Below are positions 57,320 through 64,000 of a DNA stretch of 64,000 nt, piece by piece. The position numbers and the translations under genes are program-made. This DNA is from Clitopilus passeckerianus. Taxonomy: Eukaryota; Basidiomycota; Agaricomycetes; Agaricales; Entolomataceae. The stretch is from assembly GCA_944990035.1 (NCBI GenBank), contig CALYLX010000150.1:558001-622000 (forward strand), in the 5' to 3' direction. The notes beneath the pieces are model-generated. The model saw only the letters and a program-made list of their open reading frames with translations, did no database searches and was not told the origin of the DNA. Position 1 is the stretch's first letter, and the number at the start of each line of letters is the position of its first letter.

Positions 57320-57419
57320 CTTCGCCGTCAGAAGCAGAAAAGTCAATGCTGATCCTCACGTGCTTACACACCAGCATTGACCATCCAACGCCAGGTTAAC
57401 GAGGACTTCTACTCTGCCC
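57320..57419. promoter_or_regulatory. 100-bp bidirectional promoter, COX11 and DNAJC8-like
   Basis: Only 100 bp separates the opposing ATGs, so both transcripts must start within or beside this segment. A CACGTG-like CACGTGA... core is at about 57357-57362. Confidence 0.45.
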
Positions 57420-58401
57420 ATGTCGACACCAGCTGAACCCTCAAACTCCAAGCCTACATCTGGCTCAAATGGTGCTACCGACAGTGACATTGACAAGGTT
57501 CTCAACCGCGAAGCCAAGGCTCTCGAACGCCAAATAGAAGTTGAGCGCATCCTCAACGCTTTCAAGCTCAAGTACGTTTTCTGGTCATTATTGACAAACT
57601 CAGATGCTTAAAATGTGCTCTCTTGCTTCTTCAAGTCCCTATGATCTCTTAGATTTAGACCAGTCCGCAACTCCAGAGGATATCAAGCGAAAATACCGTC
57701 AGCTATCATTATGTGCGTCTGACCTCATTGTTCGCAGTTTCTCCTGCTTACATACTTTTGGCAGTTATTCACCCAGATAAAGCCCAGCACGAGCGTGCAC
57801 CAGAAGCTTTTGACCTACTTAAGAAGGTTGGACGCTTATCACCTGATATTGGACGAATATTGACCACTCTGCGCCCTCATTACAGGCAGAATCCGAATTA
57901 TCAGACAAGGACAAGCGAGAAGAACTTGATGCTGTCATTAAGCAGGCCAGGAATATGGTTCTCAAAGCTCTCAACCTTCCCACCACCATAGAGGACTCTG
58001 ACCCACGACTACGGGTCCTTGTCCCACCGTACAAGCTGCGAGTCAGGCTGCAATCAAAGGAACTTCTAATTGAGGAGGAAGTTAGGAGAAGAAAGTGAGA
58101 TATTTTATCTAAGCTGTGTCCATGGCAGAAATACTTATGACTATTTGCAGGGCTATTAAAATGAACTTGGCCAACGAAGGGCTAGAAGCCAGGAAGAAGG
58201 AAGAGGAGATTGCCAGCAAGAAACGGAAAGCTGAGGACGAGAAAGTATGGGAGGGTACGCTTGTTAACATCCCTACCTTGACTATATGCGCTGACACTTC
58301 TCTTGCATAGACACAAGAGAACAACGCGTCGGTAATTGGAGAGCATTTGCCAAGAGGGCACCAAGAAGAAAAAGAAGGCCAAGATCGCTATCCTCGGATA
58401 A
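57420..58401 (+). CDS. DNAJC8-like (Spf31-type) nuclear J-protein
   Basis: Spliceosome-associated J-protein family. ATG 57420; N-terminus 'SDIDKVLNREAKALERQIEVERILNAFKL', then the J domain split by introns: 'NPYDLLDLDQSATPEDIKRKYRQLSL' and 'IHPDKAQHERAPEAFDLLKK', with the HPD motif intact. Next come 'KREELDAVIKQARNMVLKALNLP', 'EVRRRKAIKMNLANEGLEARKKEEE' and 'KKRKAEDEKVWEDTREQRVGNWRAFAK'. In the last exon the frame as given runs on as an Arg-rich tail. One more G in the GGG run at 58356-58358 would give the family-like end 'RGTKKKKKAKIAILG' with TAA at 58399-58401, which I take as the real C-terminus. Confidence 0.88.
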
Positions 58402-58668
58402 TCAAGCCCAGCATTCCCCTGTTGTACCATCTAGATATCTGTAAAACACTTCCTGCCGTTTCCAATACCCGTTCACACCACAAACTTCACGTTAAGTATT
58501 TGTTACCAACAAATGCCTTGGCTGATTTAGATTATAGTTACATTCAGCAAATGAAGTACATGGGTTGATTCAAAATCGCTTTCGTCTTAAAGCATAAGTG
58601 TTCGTTTCCGCAAATCCTTTACCCACCCTCAAAAAGACGGTCCAGAATAACGAAGACTTTCGAATTCC

Positions 58669-60479
58669 TCAATCCGAATCGGAGAGGTCAATTACTGCGG
58701 ACTCTGTCTTTGCCAGGATTCGTGGTTGGCCTGGCGGCCGTTGTGACCGAGGTGGCCCAGCACTTATGGAAGTGTGTTCCTCTGTTCTTCTTCGAACATT
58801 TCGTGCAGGCACTGGGACATTTTCCTTGTCAAATGCGTCCTCTTCATCGTCATCAATGGTAATGACCTCCTTCGTAACAGTCCTTGCCAGGTTAATCGCA
58901 CGAGGCTGATTACTTGTACCACTCACACCGGCTCTGCTGGGTGCAACGGTTTTCTGGGGCTGACTTCCACCATATGCTTGCTTTTCTATGGCATCAAGCA
59001 GATCATCGTCAATGTCCAAGGACATGTCGGCGTAATCGTCTGAGATGTACCCTGTCATTTGGGCCGTCTCTTTGCCTTTACCGCTGCCTCCACCTTGTTT
59101 CTCTGCCTGTTCTTTCAACTTGCCTAATAGCCTGATGTTAGCACCACCACCACCGGTTTCCGGTGGCTGCATAGATGCCGCTTGTGGAAGGTGACGCTGT
59201 TGCGGTTGATTTTCTTGCTCAGCATCAAGCATCTCGATATCAGACCAGAAGTTTTCGTCCGGAGGTGGGGAAGGAGCTGGAGAGGCAAGAAACAGTGGTA
59301 TGTTATTGTTCCGTCTTGGGGGAGAGGCTCAGGTCCACCGAAGACGACGCAGGCGCTATATTGGATGATAATCCCGAGCTGCCGGATGAACCGAAATATC
59401 TGGATGTTGCTGTCGGCACCAGTGTCGTCGAGGTCGAATCTGGCGTCTGTACTTGTCCTTGGGTCGGTATCCGGCGTTTTCTGTTCTCGAGGTCGTCTTC
59501 GTTGTTTCGATGATTTAAAGTAGGGGACATAGGTGGAGATATATCGCGCAGAGGTGATCTCACTTGTTGCACTTCTGATTGCTGCTGCTGCATCTGGTCT
59601 TCCATTTCTTCTTCGACTTCTTCAGGTGGTTCAGGTAGACTATACGTAATTTGTTAGCACAAGGGAATGGTTTTAATCAAAGTATACTTTCAAGCTCACC
59701 CCATGCGTATGCGTAAACCGCGAGCGAATTCTTTATGTCGATTTATATCGCGGTCTTCTGTCCTATTGCCGATGAGGATTACAGAGCTTGGCTCAAGGAA
59801 AGCCACGCCTCGCCGGATTTGCACGGTTTTCAGTCGCATCTAGTTAAGGAATAGTTTAGAAGTGAACGGAAGCCCAAACATCCATAATGCACCTTGAAGC
59901 CAAGTGGTGTGGTCTCGATAGACAGTTGCGGCAAAGAACGGTACTCCATAGCGGGGATGGTAACGGAACCGTCTGAGAGTTGGAATTTGAGCATGCCTCT
60001 GGCGTACTTTGGCATAGGGCCTTCCCCTTCGACTTCAATGTCACCTTCGCCTTCTCCGTCTTCATCAACATTACCATCTCTCTTTCTTTCTTCGATGGCA
60101 ACGCGTGTCTGGTTGAGATTGAAAGCGCTACTTGCGACTTCGGTGATGGACACTATTTCCACAAGGACGTCAGGCCCTTTCAGTACCGTGGTGGTGTCAC
60201 GAGAGGCGAGTTGAGGCGGCAGGCCTGTGCCAGGTAGCATAGAGCTTGTCAAGTCTGACTCTAGTATCTGGTGGTTCAGAGCTTCTGCCAATGCATTAAA
60301 TTTTGTTGCAGGGTTGTGTCCTTGGTCTTCAACTAGCCACTCATAGCATTGAGAGCCATTCCTGACGATTATGAACTTTTGGACGCGTCAAACACGGAGG
60401 AATGGAGACCTACAGGGTCAACCTTCGGTCTGGGATAGTTTCTTTCCACCCACTTGACAACATGAGGCGGTACCTGCAT
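58669..60479 (-). CDS. RMI1: RecQ-mediated genome instability protein 1 (RMI1)
   Basis: OB-fold partner of Top3 and the RecQ helicase that dissolves double Holliday junctions. Exon 1 (ATG 60479) reads 'MQVPPHVVKWVERNYPRPKVDP'. Exon 2 starts near 60365 ('ALAEALNHQILESDL') and carries 'LKGPDVLVEIVSITEVASSAFNLNQTR', 'RGMLKFQLSDGSVTIPAMEYRSLPQLSIETTPLGFK', then 'RGVAFLEPSSVILIGN', the core of the RMI1 N-terminal OB fold. The C-terminal half is disordered, with Gln, Ser and acidic patches ('EVITIDDDEEDAFDKEN', which resembles a SUMO-interacting motif) and ends 'VIDLSDSD'. The exon join near 59,340-59,270 is unclear by one base. Divergent from the carnitine acetyltransferase gene. Confidence 0.85.
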
Positions 60480-60630
60480 CGAAGTTGAAATTGAATGAAC
60501 ATGAACCTTGTTTTCAACCAAGGTTAAAATGAGATTAGATTAGATTTATAGCATGTCACGTGGCAGCGTCTTCAATGACCCATGGAAGGCTTTTCACTCC
60601 GAGGCGGCTCAACTCTGAGGTGTCTACGAG
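60480..60630. promoter_or_regulatory. 151-bp bidirectional promoter, RMI1 and carnitine acetyltransferase
   Basis: Contains CACGTG at 60557-60562 and a 7-bp inverted repeat AACCTTG/CAAGGTT near 60505-60527. Functional meaning is inferred only from position. Confidence 0.4.
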
Positions 60631-63087
60631 ATGATCCGTACAACTCTTCTTTCTCGTCCTCCAGCTCGTCGTATACGCACTTTCTCGACGACAATGCAGA
60701 ATAGACGTCCTGGACCACCTTCGCTGCCTAGACTACCGGTCCCAGATCTCAAATTGACATTACAGCGATACCTGGCTTCGCTGGAACCGTTAATGCTAGA
60801 AGATGACCGGAAGGGCAAAGAGCCATATTCAGCTGCATATGCAAGACGGTCCAAAATGATAAACGAGTTCGAAACGGGCATTGGACGCGTTTTACAGGAA
60901 AGATTACTCGGTCAGTCCTGTTTGCCTGTCGCTTTATAGACTTGCTCACGGTACTCAAGCACTCGATAGGGAATCACCAAATAATTGGCTAGACGATAAT
61001 TTCTGGATTAACAAGGCCTATCTCGAATGGAGAACGCCTCTGCTCGTCAACTCAAATTGGTGGCTAGCTTTCCACGATGATGACCTCATTCCTGAGAGCG
61101 CACGACTGGGAAAAGCACTTCAAACGGAGTCGTTAACCGGAATCACACCGTGGCAAGTTAGAAGAGCTGCATGGCTTGTTCATAGGACGTTAGACTTCAA
61201 ACATAAACTAGACAGGTTAGTGGAGTTTGATGGACCAGAAGGGCAACATACTCACTTTCAACAGTCAGGAATTGCACCCTGATACGACTAGAACGGGTAC
61301 GTCACTCCCCGAGGATACGCTCAAAGCAACATATAATTCTTTGAGCAGGCATATGGTTCCGACGCAGCACCGAAAAGATGTTCAACATTGCACGAATACC
61401 TCCAGCCTACCTGTGATACCCTCTCTTCTCCCAATCCATCCTCTCCCGACTCTCAAAAACTATTGTTAATGCTCCATAATTTCTGCTATGCTATTCCCAT
61501 GTATTCTCCCAATACCTATCAACTACTATCGGCGCGCGACATCGAGGCTCTTATCTTCGGAGTGGTCAAAGACGTAGAACGAAGGCTAACGAACGGAGAG
61601 AAGGCGTTCCCGATAGGTGCTCTCAGTGCTGATGATAGAGATTGCTGGGCGAAGGTAAACACGCATTCTTGTTTCCTATGTCAACTTTGTTGCTGACCAT
61701 AGCGTCTTTTAGAATCTGAAACGCCTTGTCTCTCTCCATCCGCAGAACCGAAAAAACTACGACGCTCTACTCAATTCCGTCATGGCTCTCAGCCTAGAAC
61801 ACAGTACCCACACACTCCCCAAGTCTCCACGCAGCAAATATCAACCTCAAAGCATCGCACAACATAATCTTGATGGACACCTCCATACAATACGCTCGCA
61901 GGAACACAACTACTCTAATCGCTTCTTCGACAAACCATATACTCTAATTGTCGACTCCTCAACTCAAGCAGGCGCAACGGGTGAACATTCGCCCTGCGAC
62001 GCCCTCGTGCCAAGTATTGTCGCGGAGTACGCCATTGTGCAAGGCGTAGACGATGTTTATTTCCATGCTGAGCCATCACTCGAGAACGCAAGCTCGACGG
62101 GGTGGGAACGATTGGATTGGGTCGTCGACAACAACCTGCAAGAGGAACACCGCGCAGCACATGCTCGAAATCTCCAGGTCATAGAGAATTCAGATGATAG
62201 CGTTCTCTGGTTTGAAGGATATGGCTCTGACTGGATCAAGGGCATTTGTAAGTGGTCCACGCTGCCTCCGTCACTGTAATTCATAACTCACATATTTGAC
62301 AGCGCGCCTGCCGCCGGATGCATTCATTCAGATGGCGCTACAGTTGGCCTGGTACAAGACACGAAAAGAGTTCACTGCGACATACGAAACAGTGCTTACA
62401 CGGATGTTCAAACACGGCCGTACGGAGACGCTCCGAACATTGACAACGGATAGCCGTGCATGGGTCCTGGCAATGTCTGACCCATGCTCCTCGGTGCGAA
62501 ATATTCATTCCAACCCTCCGAGCTGTTTCTGACGTTCCCACAGACTCGCGAACGCTACTCGAGGCTCAAAGATGCAATCGCAATGCACAGCCGCCTCACC
62601 AAGGAAGCTGCAACAGGCAAAGGAATTGATCGGCACCTGCTTGGCCTCTGTCTGATGCTCAAACCTGAAGAAATCCAATCATCATCACTATTCTCTGACA
62701 AGCTCTTCAATAGGAGCCAAGAATGGAAGCTGAGCACCAGTGGGCTGAGTGCAGGTTTGCTTTTCAGGGGAACTGGGTATGTATGTTCTGTTGTTCTTGG
62801 ATGCAGGTTCCTGAGTGTCAATAATATAGATTTGGTTCACCATATGAAGATGGCTATGGGATTAACTGCAAGTGCTGTTTCTATTCCTACTACCTGCATT
62901 CTCTAATATGTTTTGCTCAGATTTGGCTGCTCCTCAGATGATCAAGTTTGGGATTGAGTCCAAGTATTCCAGTCCTCTGACCTCAACAGAATCATTCAAG
63001 GAGGCTATTGTAGAGAGCTTATATGAGATGAGGGTGCTCTGTTCTGATGATGCTGTCTTAAGTGTAGATGTGCCAAGCCATTTGTAA
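60631..63087 (+). CDS. CAT2: Carnitine acetyltransferase, probably dual mitochondrial/peroxisomal
   Basis: Moves acetyl groups between CoA and carnitine so that acetyl units from peroxisomes reach mitochondria. ATG 60631 gives an Arg-rich presequence ('MIRTTLLSRPPARRIRTFSTT'). A second in-frame ATG ('MQNRRPGPP') lies just after it. The acyltransferase body reads 'LPRLPVPDLKLTLQRYLASLEPLM', 'NNWLDDNFWINKAYLEWR', 'KMFNIARIPPA', 'LSADDRDCWAKN' and the catalytic-His motif 'GEHSPCDALVPS'. It continues with 'QLAWYKTRKEFTATYETVLTRMFKHGRTETLR', 'RHLLGLCLM', 'FGSPYEDGYGINY' and ends '-SHL', a PTS1-type tripeptide. A GC-AG intron at 62868-62920 joins 'GYGIN' to 'YLAAPQM'. The frame slips at 61410-61411 before 'CDTLSS'. 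Confidence 0.92.
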
Positions 63088-63238
63088 ATAATAAGGTTTA
63101 ATTTCTAATCATCATAATACCATACAACATAGATTGGCCAAGCATAGTAGTACAGCTTATATCTCAGATTCAAACTCAAGATCTGAGACTAGAATACCTA
63201 TTTATAGGGTGCTCTAGCTCTAGATCTTGAGGTTGAAC

Positions 63239-64000
63239 CTAAGAAATGAAATAAAATGGAAATGGAGAATCAATTGAAAATACATGGTAACTAGAAGTTT
63301 CCTCCTCAATATCCTTCATGTCTAGCCAAGATTCTGGGCCCATCTTCTCAAGTAGTGTACCAACTAGGGTAGTGGAACCCTTTTTGGTGAGGAAAGTCTT
63401 GCTGGATACAATGAATTGCCCTCTCTTGCAACGAGTAAGCATAACATTGGTACGGCGGAGGTTGACCAGGAATCCAAGTTCTCTTGAGCGCACAAGAGAT
63501 ATGATGATGTAGTCCTCCTCATTTCCTGCATAGCTAGGTAAGAAACTGGATTGACAAAATTGAAATTAGATAACAAACCTTGAAAAGAGTCAACATTGAA
63601 ACACTTGTTTTCCCAAACCAAACCCTCAGTTTCCTTCATCCTCTGTTCAATGCTGCTCCTCTGCCCATCATATGGTGTGATTATTTGATAGGCCTTCCCT
63701 TGCTCTTGAAGCTTCTGAGCCAGGGAAATTACTATACTGAGTTCATTTTCATTCTAGATGAAATATAAGCAAATAAAATCAGAATTCCAGAAAAAAAAAA
63801 CACACCTTATAGGAATCTCCAGATTTTTGTTCAATGCCTTGAGCATCAACGAAACGACAGGCAATAGTTTTGCTGGTAATAGGGTGGAGTGGATTGGATT
63901 CAAGTTTAGAGTTGTAGACAGCATCAGAGATGATCTGGCCAATCTGAGGTGGCATCCGGTCTGTATAGTTTAATCAGCACATTTTCCAGTTAATACAGGT
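63239..64000 (-). CDS. SF1 (UPF1/ZNFX1-like) helicase, C-terminal fragment at window edge
   Basis: The C-terminal AAA_12 domain of a superfamily 1 RNA/DNA helicase. Reading from the right edge: 'YRMPPQIGQIISDAVYN' (a motif IV-type Arg), 'ENELSIVISLAQKLQEQGK', 'AYQIITPYDGQRSSIEQRM', 'CFNVDSFQGNEEDYIIISLVRS' (motif V, FQGxExD) and 'LVNLRRTNVMLTRCKRGQFIV' (motif VI with the arginine finger), ending 'LDMKDIEEETSSY...' with TAG at 63239-63241. Two introns (about 63576-63521 and 63808-63755) are GT-AG. The region is AT-richer than the rest of the window. Such helicases are expanded in agaricomycetes. The N-terminal half is outside, so the subfamily is not certain. Confidence 0.82.

Noticed and set aside
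1..64000. tRNA, rRNA, CRISPR array or intact transposon
   Set aside because: No B-box-like tRNA signature, no rRNA sequence, no regularly spaced repeats, and no transposase, reverse transcriptase or long terminal repeat was recognised by eye.

Overview
This window is nuclear DNA of a filamentous basidiomycete, most likely an agaricomycete. Genes are dense and on both strands. Most are split by many short introns of about 43 to 65 nt with GTRNGY-like donors. The proteins match agaricomycete families such as RDS1-like ferritin-fold secreted proteins, GH128 glucanases, two-domain DUF427 proteins and Ser-rich GPI-anchored proteins. I read 31 protein genes, two of them cut by the window edges. No rRNA, tRNA, CRISPR array or recognisable intact transposon was seen.

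Layout, left to right. 0-8 kb: FG nucleoporin (edge-truncated), DUF427 protein, RDS1-like ferritin-fold protein, MFS allantoate-type permease, small NTF2-like protein. 8.6-16 kb: VTC1-type subunit and SIS1-type Hsp40 share a divergent promoter with heat-shock elements, followed by a large IBTK-like ankyrin/RCC1/BTB protein. 16-25.6 kb: eIF3j divergent from COQ9, an unrecognised conserved protein, an amino-acid transporter that looks broken, and a zinc-finger/YEATS protein. 26-34 kb: GH128 hydrolase, LYR-motif protein, ERG24 sterol C-14 reductase, coiled-coil protein, PCC1 (KEOPS), GPI-anchored wall protein. 34.8-45 kb: citrate synthase, TAF6, EBP1/PA2G4-like protein, methyltransferase, complex I NDUFB8-type subunit. 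46.6-64 kb: CAF120-like PH protein, RAD2/XPG nuclease, COX11, DNAJC8-like protein, RMI1, carnitine acetyltransferase, and an SF1 helicase fragment at the right edge.

There is no operon-like or biosynthetic cluster logic. The genes are mostly housekeeping: respiration and mitochondria (COQ9, NDUFB8-type, COX11, LYR protein, carnitine acetyltransferase), acetyl-CoA metabolism (citrate synthase, carnitine acetyltransferase), transcription and RNA (TAF6, YEATS, CAF120, DNAJC8), translation (eIF3j, EBP1) and genome stability (RAD2, RMI1). Many neighbours are head-to-head with 100-400 bp between start codons.

Two sequence-level observations stand out. First, the reading frame breaks inside otherwise well-conserved coding stretches in at least eight genes. 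Most breaks are consistent with one missing base and several lie in G or C runs, which points to homopolymer errors in the assembly more than to gene decay. Second, three introns are GC-AG with GCAAGT donors, each required to keep a conserved domain in frame. I found no convincing new multi-gene system. All intron boundaries given here are hand-read and approximate unless stated.
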